Below, piece by piece: positions 42,192-53,303 of a stretch of DNA of 64,000 nucleotides. A program made the position numbers and the translations under genes. The first letter of the stretch is position 1, and each line of letters starts with the position of its first letter. Source of the stretch: Epithemia pelagica. Taxonomy: Eukaryota; Bacillariophyta; Bacillariophyceae; Surirellales; Surirellaceae. A model generated the notes under the pieces. The model saw nothing but the letters and a program-made list of their open reading frames with translations, did not search any database and was not told the origin of the DNA. The stretch covers positions 124,001 through 188,000 of the forward strand of contig OX337231.1 of assembly GCA_946965045.2 (NCBI GenBank). Reading direction: 5' to 3'.

Positions 42192-44485
42192 TTATTGTTG
42201 TTGGGAGGTTTGTTGATACTGCGCCACCAAGCGTTCCAAGGCCTCGAGTCGTTCTTCCATGTCACCATAGTGTGGTTGTGGTTGTTGCTGTTGCGTACGA
42301 ATGGCAGTCTCCAATTGCGTCTGTTGGTCTTGTACCTTGCGTGCCTGGGCTTGTACCACGTCGAGGCGGTAATGTTGTTGGTCTTGGAACGGTGGCGTCC
42401 CATCTTCCTCCAACAATCGTCGTCGTCCTGGTCCTCCTTCTCCTCCTCCTCTCGAATTGGCTTGTTGTTGGCTGGGTGGTACATCAATGGACAGCCAATA
42501 TCCTCGGACCGAATCAAAGGTACACGTGCCATCTTCATTTTGTACCGTCAAGAGAGTACGGTCGTCCTTGTCGTCTTGTGAGGAGCGTGGTTCCACAGTC
42601 ATGGATCCTTGCACCTGCAACGAGACGGGGTGTGTGGGCACCGTATGAGTAGAACTCGTAGAAGAGGATGAAGATGCCTTGTCTTCTTCTTCTTCTTCTT
42701 CTTGCGACGTCGTTGTGTCCTGGACAGGTGGCAAGTCATCTTGCGGATCCTCCCGGTCTTGTTTGGGTGGATGCAATTCATCCGACACCACAATTGCCGA
42801 ATCTCCCAATCGAACCGTGCCATTGGCTTCCAGAACCATGGTACCCGAAGGCGTGTGCGGTTGAATGAAAAAGGCCGACCGCGTCAAGACCGAATCGTCG
42901 TCGTTGTTTTGGTTCTTGTTGTTGTTTTTCTTGTTTCGCTTCTTCTTTTTCTCCTTTTTTTGTTGTTCCTTGGAGTTGGACGAGACGCGCAAGGAGGAAA
43001 TGCCAAAGCCATTCCAATTGGCTATAGTTTACCAACACCCACGAAAAACACGACAATAAAAAAAAACGTGTGTGAGACGAGAGATATCCTGGCACTGTGA
43101 TTCGTTCACACACACACAGTTCTCCACACCCACAATCGTCCTACAATAGTAGAGCCAAAGGAACCCAAACAACGCACGGGCCATCAACCAACTAGTATCA
43201 AAATCAAACATACACACAAGAAGAACGTACCGGCCAAATCCCACACAATTCGATCCTTTGTACTAGATGAAGATTCGTGCTTCTTGTTTGGATTGTTGTT
43301 GTTGTTGTTGTTGTTGTGGTTGTCAGCGTCATCCTTGGGGATGCGCAAGCTCGAACTGGACATGGTCCATTGCTTTTGGTTGCTCTTGTTGGTTTTGGAA
43401 CTGGTCAAGGTCCATTGTTTCTTGTCCTTGTGGTTGTCGATACGGTCCTTGGGTGCTTGCTCTAGTGGCTGTGGTTGCTGCTCGTCGTCGTCCGTCGCTT
43501 CCAATCGAATCTGGGCCGTGACGGGGTTGCGCTTGCGATTCGTCGTGTATTGGACAATGTGCAAGGACGCCTGGGGAAATTGCGTTCCCAATCCGACGCG
43601 GCCCTCTTCGTGTTGCCGGTCCAGTGCCACAAAGACACTGGCACTGGGCGCGCCCCGTTGTAAGACCAAGGGCGCTGTGCCATGAGTGACATCGACCATG
43701 GCCACAAAGGGTGTCAACGTATTGTCGTTGTCCTTGGACGACGATTGGTCCTTGTCGTTCTTGTTCTTTTGGTTGTCGTTGGAGGATCGTGCCAGGAGGG
43801 GTGTCAAGGCCCACGTGGCCGTGTTGCTGCTACTACTGCTGCTGCCAGCACCACCAATGGTGATATCTTGGTCGGTTGCGGGTGGTTTGGTCCACGTTCG
43901 ACTCTTACCAGGCGGTGCCTTGCCATGATCGGTCCCCGATGCCATGGCCAAGAGCATGGACGACGACGAGTCGTCCTTCTCCTTGGTCACCAAAGTGGAC
44001 GTGCGGGTTTCTCCCTTTTTGGGTGGCACGCGATTGGCTTGTTTCGCATTGTCTGGTTGTTGTTGTTGTGGTTGTTGTTCCGGACCAGCATTTGTCTGCT
44101 GGGATTTGCTGGGAATTTTGAGTGTGGGGCCCTGGCGACGACGACCACCCTGGTTGGAAGAGGCCATGAGCATGAAATCCGAAGTGGTATACTCGTGAGT
44201 TTCCAGGATCCAATCATGATTCAAGTGGCGACTTGTAGTAGTAGTAGTGGCGAATGATTCGTGTGCCTCTGGTGGTTGTTGTGGTTGTTGTTGTGAAGGA
44301 TGACGGTAGGTGGCTACAAATACTACAAAGAGGACTACAAACACCAACACGACGAGTGGCAGCATCAAGAATCCTCCCATTCGTGTGTTCCTCCGCCGCT
44401 TGGGTTCCATCCGAGGCTTGTCGTCGTCGTTGTTGTTGTTGTTGTTGTCATCACCATCGTGAAACGCCGCTGGCAGTCTCATCAT
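42192..44485 (-). CDS. Type II membrane protein with tail-fibre-like VGxGTxxPxASLHI motif
   Basis: 694 residues from two exons, 44485-43231 and 43021-42192. The intron starts GTACGT and ends ACTATAG; joining gives IVWDLAANWNGFGISSLRV. The N-terminus is short, basic and Asn/Asp-rich, then one hydrophobic helix (about 38-60, FLMLPLVVLVFVVLFVVFVA) suggests a signal anchor with the rest lumenal or extracellular. After a low-complexity stalk comes VALDRQHEEGRVGLGTQFPQ followed by ASLHIV. This matches the GNVGIGTTxPxAxLHV segment of phage tail fibres and related extracellular stalks. A second strand-rich part repeats the theme (GTMVLEANGTVRLGDSAIVV). The C-terminus has a Leu-heptad coiled coil (YRLDVVQAQARKVQDQQTQL, then LEALERLVAQYQ) at the place where an S74-type chaperone would sit, but no Ser/Lys dyad is identifiable. 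A trimeric surface stalk is an inference. Confidence 0.75.
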
Positions 44486-45323
44486 TCTTCTTCTCTGATT
44501 GTGCTTGTTGTTGCTTCTTTGTAGTATTGGAAGCAGATGTTGCTGTGGTCGTCATGAGGAGTGAGGGAAAGAGAATCGCAACAACGCCCCCATATGTAGG
44601 TAGTATGGCTCGTATCATTGGATCGTATCATCTGACATGTTGTTGTGTTGGATGAGAATGACACTGCTCTGTTGGTGTGTCTCGTCCGGAAGCAGCCGGT
44701 TGCGGCAGCTGCGGACTGATGCAACGACGACAACAACCAAAGAACAGATGGACGAGTGACAAAACCAGCTGCGGCGGCTGCTTCGCTTCATGGTGGGGGA
44801 GGGTCACAGCATGCACGTGCAAATAATAGAATGAGAGAAAGAGGGGGAATCCAAAATTAAAGGGGCAAAAACGGAAGGGGCCAAAGGGAGCTATGGGATC
44901 TACCCTATCCTAGATATCTCTGCATGATAGACATGGCATCGATCTCTCTACCTACAGAGAGAGAGAATCCTGGCATGTCGATTCGGCTCTCCTTGTCTCT
45001 CTCTCTCTCTCTCTCTCTCTCCAGTCTTTCGTAAGTCATTTCAATGTGTAGGATAATTCCTTTTTTTGTTACTGGTTGTTCTTCTTTTTCTTAAAGTAGA
45101 GGAGACCCCTGCGTCTCGTGTCGTCGTCGTCTGGACTTGAAACTATATATATAAATAGGATACGAATACTACTGTTACGGTACTAGAAGTGTCTTGCTTG
45201 TAACCACCCACCCACAAGACCACTCCCAACCAGAGTCGTGTTTTGTTTCACTTTTTTCTTCTTCATCTTGTTTGGGACTGCTGGTGTTCCTTCCTTGGTT
45301 CCGATTTTTCATTCGTGTTGTGA
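44486..45323. other. Intergenic with CT microsatellite
   Basis: Promoter side of the type II membrane protein gene and 3' flank of the LURP-one-like gene. A CT run of about 28 bases lies at 44996-45023, with smaller GA/CT clusters around it. No gene seen. Confidence 0.55.
44996..45023. repeat. CT dinucleotide microsatellite
   Basis: An uninterrupted CT run. Similar pyrimidine tracts recur near gene starts in this window, for example near 61221. Confidence 0.95.
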
Positions 45324-46359
45324 TTAGGCAAACCATCCGACCATGTCATTGAGAATGACCGAGAGCAAAATGGTCATGCCGACATCGGCGCCGGGCGCCA
45401 CGACACAATCCCATCCGGCCCGCGACGAATTGAAAATGCGACCCGCCTTTTTGCTGAGCAAGGCGTAAACGACATCCAAATCCTTGGGGTCCACCAACAG
45501 CACATCGTTTTTGCGCGGCGGCACCAACTTGCCCGTGGGCGTATCGGGCAAATTGCGGGCCGGCACAAGATGGAGATAGGGCTGATAATTGTGGCCATTC
45601 CAAATCAACAAGCTGCGATATTCCACGTGATTGTCGTCAATGTCCCGGACCTTGAACATGGGATAAAAGGCCACGCCGCCTTCGGTTTCGGCTTGGGCAT
45701 CGTCTTGAAAGAGCGGCGACGTGCTGTACAAAAAGTAGGCCTTGTTAATCTTGAGTGTCTCCTCGACGGCCAACATGATCTGATACAAACGACAAGAATT
45801 AAAGAAGAACGAGAGAGTGAGAGGTCGGAGGCACCACCACCATCACACAAGTGCGACAAGGAAACAAGCCACCGCAACTGAATCTATTGAATGCAGCCTT
45901 GTCGTCGGTTTGGCGTTTCCGACTCGATAATCGCCACACCTTTCGTGTGCCATCCACATTCAAACAAGAACCACACACACACAACCACACTCGTGTCGTC
46001 CACCACACACGACACTCGATACGTACCGGCTTTTCGTCCTTGTCTTGAACGACAATGCGCGTTTTGCCAATGATATTGGAATGTTCCACCACGACCAAAT
46101 CGTCAAAGGGTTCGCCTTCATAATCCAAGACGGAAAAGGTATCGCGACGACTGAACCATTTGCCCTTGCCATGTTCGACGGCAAACTTGACGAGTTTGCC
46201 GGCTTCGGTCGAGCGCGACACGGCATCGCACAAGACCTTGCCTTGGGTCAAGGCGGGCAAGTCCAACACCTTGCTGGCCAAGGTGGCTTCGGTCGGAAAC
46301 CCAGCCACATTGCGAAAGGTTTCCTCCGTCGCCAAGACTTGTCCAGTCACACTGCTCAT
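45324..46359 (-). CDS. LURP-one-related / Tubby C-terminal-like protein
   Basis: 262 residues from two exons, 46359-46027 and 45779-45324. The intron starts GTACGTATCG and ends GTATCAG, and joining gives DKDEKPIMLAVEETLKINKA. No signal peptide or transmembrane helix is evident, so the protein is probably cytosolic or peripheral. The pattern fits the LURP-one/Tubby-C beta-barrel: strands FSVLDYEGEPFDDLVVVEH and TRIVVQDKDEKP, then LKINKAYFLYSTSPLF, YRSLLIWNGHNYQPYLHLV, and the C-terminal hydrophobic helix WDCVVAPGADVGMTILLSVI that fills the barrel. In plants this fold is linked to defence and in scramblases to membranes. No specific function can be stated here. Family assignment is by eye. Confidence 0.68.
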
Positions 46360-47698
46360 GATGCTATGGTTGTTGGTTGATGTTGTGGAGAACGAGACTT
46401 GGATTGCAACAAAGCCGTGAGAGTGCTTCGTTCGTTCGTTCGTTCGTTGTTTTGGATCTTTTTGGGCCGTCGGTCTTTTTCGGAGGAGTCGGAATATCCC
46501 CCGTTTCCACACGAGACGACAAGATACGACGACGACGACGACCACCACCAAACAACGAGAGAGAGAGAGAGAGAGACCGAAATTTTTGGGACGACGAAAC
46601 CTGTTGTGGAGAAATCTCCAAGATTCGTCCACCACCACGACGAGATTTCACTCGGGCCTACTGTCTACCACCGTAGGCTAGCCTACACTATCTACAGAGT
46701 ATAGGAAGTACCAGTACCAATGTCCGCGACAGAGTATTGCGGTTCGCTTCGGTACACAGTCGCGGAAAAGTTGTCATGGATCACAATGGGTCGCGGAAAA
46801 GTGGTGGGGCTTGGGTGGGGCGACGTGGATTCGGAGGGGGTTCGGTCCAAGAAGAGAAGTCCGAACGGCACCCCCAAGTGCAACGTGTGCAATTCTCTCT
46901 CACAACATGGTGCAGATGGTGTCGGCCTTCTGCCTTTCGTTCCGACCCACAAAAAACAGATTGCCAATGGCCACTGCGACGACACACAGTAGTCGTTGTC
47001 GTTGTTTTGTCGTGACAAGAAGAATGCGCAGAACAAGGAAACACCTGTTGTTGTGTGGAACAGAAGTCCCCATCATCTGTTCGGTGTTCCAAAATGTGGA
47101 TGCCCAAAAGATTCTCGTGTGTGTGTGTGGTTTCTCTCGTGGACAGGAATTGAATGACAAGCACCGCATCATCGTCCAAGAGAAATTGTCGTTTCTGAGA
47201 TTGGGGTGACGACGACAAGACAAAGGTTTGCACCTTTTTTCGGAAAAGGAAAAAGACAAGAGCGGCGGCAGCGGCAGCGAGAGAGAGAGAGAGTGCAACG
47301 AGAGAAACAGAGACACCAATCACAGCAGGTATTCGAAACAGACAAACCAAACGAGAGGGGGGCCCAACACAAAGTGTCCCTTGTGCGTGTGTGTCTTGTG
47401 TGTGGACCAACCAGGAACACCCACCAGCAACAACAGAGGTACGGTCGTTTTCGAATGGTGGTTCTGGTCGTTGTCGTCGTCGTTGTGGTCCCTTTTTTCT
47501 TCTCACAGTGTAGTACGCCCTTCTCCCCCTGACAGCAGCAGCATCCTTGGTCCACAACCGAGTGTGTGTGTGTGTGTGTGTGGCAGCCCCAAAAGTGCAC
47601 GACGACGACGAAAAAGAGTTGAACGAGAGAAAGTGTGTGTCATTATAATTGTGGAGAAACAGCGCATCGACGAGAACGACAACGATCTATCCACCAGA
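46360..47698. promoter_or_regulatory. Divergent promoter region of LURP-like gene and antiporter 1
   Basis: About 1.3 kb between two divergently transcribed genes. It contains two direct copies of GTCGCGGAAAAGT at about 46759 and 46790, and GA and GT microsatellites (46558-46575, 47277-47293, 47562-47581). Open frames cross it on both strands, but none looks conserved. The upstream end of the antiporter frame is open well before ATG 47699, so a longer N-terminus cannot be excluded. Confidence 0.4.
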
Positions 47699-50600
47699 AT
47701 GGTCATGGTGCGACAACAACGACAACAACAACGACAACAAGAGGTTCCCTACAGTCGTTCCGACGATGTCGACGATTACAATTACAATGGACGACGCTAC
47801 TTGTTTGGGGCCAACGACGATTACGACAATGACGACGACGACAACGACCAAGAAAAGGCCGAGGAAGACAATGACACCAATGACGATACCACCAATGACA
47901 AGGACGATACCATGAATGATTGGTGGAAGTTGGATGATGACGAGGAGGTAGCAACCAATCAAGAAAGCCTGGATGAACCAGGGCAGTGGTGGAAGACGTT
48001 GTCGTCGTTGTCGTTGACGTCGTTTCCCAGTCTTGACTCGCATTTTGTCTCCTTTTTGGACCAGCAGCGGCAACCGAAACCATTTCATCATCGTTATCAT
48101 CATCATCGTGGTCGATTGTTGACTAATACGGACGATGGTTGGAATGCCTTGGATTGGACCTGGTCCTATCACGACTTGTTTCACTCCGTGGTCTTTTTAG
48201 TGGCCGTCTATGTCGGGGGCAAACTGGTTGGTGGGACCAGCCGTGGTCGACGTCGACGACAAGGTTCCCGAGGAGTCACCTCTTCGAACAGCAAATCCTT
48301 TGTGTGCCGCGATTGGATTCCAGCCATTCCGTCCTGGGTCGGACACGTGCTCGTCGGTCTCGTTCTGGGACCACCTCTGGCCAATTGGGTACGTATCTCG
48401 TATATATTCTAGAGTGCGAGAGCGAGCCTCTCGGTTTGTCGCAATGATTGGGAAAGGAAGCAGGCCTTGTCACTCACTCCTACTGGTTTCTTCCATTCTC
48501 CTATTTGCCCTAATACAGGTTCCATCCCCCGAAAGCTTTGTCTTGTTGGGAGAAATTGGGTACGTGATGCTTCTGCTCTCATCGAATGTGTCGAGCGTGT
48601 GCGTGCAGAGAGAGAGAGAGAGAGGAAAAGAGACAGAGAGATGCATTCATGCTTTTTTTATTGCCAAAGGGACCGTGATTGCTCATGAAATATTTTTGTA
48701 CTGTTTTCTTTTGGTCTTCTTGTTTCTTTTGCTCCACATTGCTACTACGACTGCTACGGTTTGGACGTTGTGCTCTCCTTACACTTGTGTACACACACAA
48801 ACACACGGCTACTACTGTTACGACAGTTTGATTCTCATGATGATTGAAGCGGGCATGAATGTCGATATTTCCTTGTTTCGCTTTGTGGGAACGCGTGGCA
48901 TTTTATTGGCCTGGGTCGGTGCCATGATTCCCATGGCCTTGGGCATTGTCTTGGCCACCATTGTCTTGGGGAGTAGTGGCGGCGATCGTGCCGTGGCGGC
49001 AATTGCAGCCGGAGCCGCCTTTGGTCCCACGTCGGTCCGACTTGTGCAACAATCCTTGCAGCAAGCCCAGTTTGCCAATACGCCCGTGGGACACTTGATT
49101 GTCACGGCCGCCGTCCTGCAAGAACTCATGGCACTGGTGCTCTTGTCGGAATTGCCCGCCTTTGCCCGTGCCACGGCCGATACGGATGGTTCATGGAGTG
49201 TGTGGTCCCTCTTGTTTCCCATGATTACCTCGCGACTCTTTTTGGTCTTGGGCATGTGTTTGGTCGTCTTGTACATTCCTCCCATTTTGCAAACTCGCGT
49301 CTATCCCCACTTGACCACCACGTCGTCGAGGATGGGGAGGAATCATCGGACCACGCCCACCACTCGGTCCGGCACACCCCAAACGACGACTTCCTCGGCC
49401 CATGTGGGCAAATTGGAATTGGCCCTCGTCTTGGGATTGGCCCTCTTATTGATGGAAGGGGCGCATTATTTTCATGTGTCGCATCTCATGGCCTGTTATT
49501 TGGCTGGTCTGGCCTTTTGTACCAGTCCCACCCTGCAAGTCGAATGGATGCGACAATTGCAACGCGTCTTGCAATGGCTGTCACGACTCTTGTTTGCCGC
49601 CACCATTGCCTTTCCCCTCGGACCCTTTGTCTCGTCGCCTGACAACGCTGGGACATCGGCCACTCAAGTCTTGTTTCAAGGATTGATTCTCTCCTTTGCC
49701 TGGACCGGCAAGGTGGCCGTGGCCTTTTTGGTCCTGCCCAATTCCTTGTCCCATACCTCTCCGACCTTACCCCCCTATACCGGCTTGCATTTGCGCGATT
49801 GTTTAGTCACGGGCTGGTCCCTGGCCTGTCAAGGCGAACTCGCCTTGATTGTCGCCGTGACGGCCCGTGCGCATGACTTGGTGGATGGGACCTTGTATGC
49901 GTCCATTGTCGTGGCGGTCGTCTTGGCCAGTATTGTCCCACCCCTGGTCTTGAATCGCATTTTGCGCTATTACAATCACACCACGCACAAGGAATTGGTC
50001 CAGTTACTCGCCCAAGCCGAGTTGGAACGACGTCATGATTTGGATCATCCCCTCTTGTATCCCTCCAGTGCTAGTACGGGTGGTGGTCGAGCACGACGAG
50101 CTCAACGCATGGCCGCTCTGCATGGACAACACCCACAGTCGCAACAGCAACGACGAGCGGGTGGTGGTGCTGGCGGCATGACCCATTCTCCGCAAGAAGA
50201 AGACATTGCCGTCTTGATTGATTTATTGTCCATTTCGCAACGAGACAATCCCATTGCCAATACGGGTAGTGGTGTTGGTGGAGGAGGAGGTCCCGATTGG
50301 ATGTCCACCACCTCGTCTTCGGTTCCGTCTCATGGAGGCCCAGGTGTTTCACCACAAACGACGACCAGTTTGCGTCAACAATCCATTGTGTTCTTGGTCA
50401 TTCAAACCCAAGTAGAAGGCCAATGGGGATTGTTGCAATTGCAAATGTTGGCCTTGGCCAAACAGGGATTGGATGTCATTGATCATCGATTGTGGCATTG
50501 TCCTCCCCGACAACGACATCGCTGTGAACAAGCGGGATTGTTGACGATTCGGCAAAGTGGTGCCGTGGATGCCACCAAATGGATGAGTGAAGTCTATGTC

Positions 50601-52328
50601 AAGGCCATTTTGACCAAATCTCCCCACGATGGATTGACGGCCATGGAAGCCTTGGAACAACGCATTTTGGAAATTCGAGAAGCCCTCACGGCCTCCCTGT
50701 CCCAACCCGAAGAGGAAGGGGGTGTCCCGGCCAAGGTTCATGTCCAGCGGTGGTATCCCGGCATTGTGGAAGAAGTCTTGGAAACCACCCATGCCGACAA
50801 TACTAGCAATACGTTGGTCGAAGGTGGCAGTGGAAGTGACTTTGTGGGACTGTCGCAGAAAAAACAAAAGATGAAATCCAATACTACTGCTGATATCAAG
50901 TGGTACTTGACCTTGGACGAATCGGTCCACAAGCAAGTGCTGGCCAATGGCGTATTGAATGAACGGCAAATTCAAGAAATTCTCGAAAGTTTGCCAGCCC
51001 TCCATCCCGACACTTCGGAACAACGGACACCCAATGTGCCAGATGGACCACCACCGACCACGACGACAACTACAAGTCCGTCCGAAGATCCCGGTAGGGC
51101 GAGCAGCAGCGAGACGGATTCTGCGTTGGGACAACCACCCGCACCCGCACCAGCCAGTGCTTCTTCTTCTGCTTCTTCCTTGCCCCAACCGTCGCAACCT
51201 GTTCAAGAATATGACGACGACATGGCTCCCTCCTCCTCCGCGCCGTATTCTCAACCGCCACAACAGCAACGACGACAACGCTCACCAGTCATTGGGGGTG
51301 GATTGTTTCGGGGAGAAACTGTCACACAACAACGAATGGGCAGTGGAGGCAGTATTGGGAGCAGTGGACAACAACGACTCCAACAAATCATGGGACATCG
51401 CATTGCCATTTCGGTTGAAAACAATACCGAAACCTTTCATGGTCGCATGGCGACCAAGGATTGGAGAAAACTCCAAAACGCGTACAATACCAATCCCCGA
51501 GTCATGGACCAAGACCATGGCAGTGAAAATGACACTGGCAATGGGGACGACGACGATGATTCGGATAACAATTACAACATTTCGTACGGTGGTGGTGGTT
51601 TGAATCAAGATGTTGTGGATCTCTACATGCAACCCAACCTTCCCGATGTCACCGAACTCTTGTGTGGCTATGTGCGGGTCGATACTCCAGTCTTGTCCAT
51701 GCCGTATCCAGAATATGACCAGTCACCAACAACGCAGCAGCCACATCATCAACCATATTCGGACGGATTGACAGCGTCGCAGTTATCCTCAGCAGCGGCA
51801 GCTGGAGCCAATGCGGTGCTGTCATGGGGTGGACGGGGCCGGAATCGCGATGGCACATTGTCGGAGAACAACAACAATGCCTCGGGGCAATCCTGGGGTG
51901 ATGCCGTCCGAAACAAGGCACGTCAGCTTCGTCAAGGAGGTGCCAGAGCCATGGGAATGGCCGGTGCGGGGGGTGGCAACTATTCACCGGTTGGTCAACA
52001 AGATCCCATGTCCATGCTACCACAACCACCCCAGCGGCTCGATTCGGGGGGCGATGACATTGTCGAACAAGCCATGGAATTGCTTCATGTTCCCCCGGAT
52101 GCCCGGCGTGGTGTTCATAGTACTAGTCCCATGCCCACCAAAATGCCCGAAGATGCCTATTCGACCCATTTTGAAATTGGTGATGTGGAAGATCCCAATG
52201 CACCCGTACCGTCTCAACCACAGCCATCACCGTATCATTCCTATCCTCCCACTAATACAACCAAGACCACCAAGATACACTCGTCTCGTCATCCCGAAGA
52301 AGAGATTGAGTTTACTTCGTCGTCGTAA
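47699..52328 (+). CDS. CPA2-family cation/proton antiporter 1 with long cytosolic tail
   Basis: 1410 residues from three exons: 47699-48388, 48519-48559 (41-base microexon) and 48827-52328. Introns begin GTACGT and end ACAG. Membrane exchanger of the KefB/KEA/NhaP-like CPA2 group. An acidic Asn/Asp-rich N-terminus leads to helices SVVFLVAVYVGGKL and VGHVLVGLVLGPPLANW, then FVLLGEIG, LILMMIEAGMNVDIS, and AAGAAFGPTSV. The family's ion-binding helix reads AAVLQELMALVL, giving Q342-E343 where relatives have ND, DD or QD. About 700 C-terminal residues are cytosolic. They include an ACT-like block (FLVIQTQVEGQWGLLQLQML) and blocks shared with antiporter 2 (VVDLYMQPNLPDVTELL), separated by Gln/Ser/Pro low complexity. 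It is convergent with antiporter 2. It likely exchanges K+ or Na+ for H+; the organelle is unknown. Confidence 0.87.
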
Positions 52329-53303
52329 AAATGAACTGCTCAACTGTGTATTGCTTGTTTACACTACTACTACTACATTTGCATGGACTATACTACCCGC
52401 TTCTTTGTGCTGACTGACACGGCCATTACCAATGGCTTTTTGTGGGGAAGGAATCTCACAAACGCTATGCCATTTGTGGCATGGCAGAGAAATGAAACTG
52501 GAATCATCCGGACAAAAGATGGCTTCTTCCACATATCGAGAAGAGACTTTGCACATGAATCACATAATATAGCTATGACCTTTCCATCTTACAGCCTTTG
52601 TATTCCGTTCTGTGATCAAACGAAATAGTGAAGTGGATTATATATCCTGCCTTACTTTCTGGTCCTAGAGTATGGTTAATGGTATGCTGTCACAGCCCTT
52701 GTCTGTTCCATTCTTTGATAAGTGAAGTGCATCTGAAATGCTGCCTTAGTTCCAAGTCCTAGAGTATGGATAACGGTTTGCTGTTACAGCCCTTGTCTGT
52801 ACCATTCTTTGATCAAACGAAAAAGTGAAGTCGATGATATATGCTGCCTGTTTCAAGTCCTTGAGTATGGTTAACGGTTTGCTGTCACAGCCCTTGTCTG
52901 TTCTATTCTTTGATCAAACGAAAAGTGAAGTGGATGATATATGCTACCGTATTTTCAAGTCCTAGAGTATGGTTAACGGTTTGCTGTTGCGTCTATTATC
53001 ATTCTTGGTAATTGCGAGGGTGGTGATAGAGAGTATATGGTTAACGGTTTGCTGTTGCGTCTATTATCAATGATGGTAATTGCGTAGATGGTGAAAGTAA
53101 CTCTTTTCATTTTTTATTGGAGTGTGCATTGTCTGGACCACAAAACACAAGAAACGGTACGGAAACAAGTGAATCATGGACTCTTCTTACCACAGGAAGT
53201 TGATGTGTAGTTTGTGCATAGTTTCGTGGTAATTGTGTATGTTTGTATCCATCCTCTAGAGAGAGGCAATCTACCATTTACATGTTTCTTTCGGCAAGTT
53301 GCC
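52329..53303. repeat. Intergenic with two tandem repeat types between convergent antiporters
   Basis: From about 52612 to 52990 four imperfect copies of a ~95-105 bp unit occur: TGATCAAACGAAA, AGTGAAGTGGATGATATATG, CTGCC, AAGTCCTAGAGTATGGTTAA, CGGTTTGCTGTCACAGCCCT, TGTCTGTTCCATTCTT. From 52970 to 53095 two copies of a shorter ~63 bp unit follow, built on ATGGTTAACGGTTTGCTGTT and GCGTCTATTATCA. No gene lies between the two stop codons. Confidence 0.85.

Noticed and set aside
43021-43230. Separate gene start within 42192-42992
   Set aside because: The stretch is an intron with a good GTACGT donor and CTATAG acceptor, and joining the exons gives a continuous protein.
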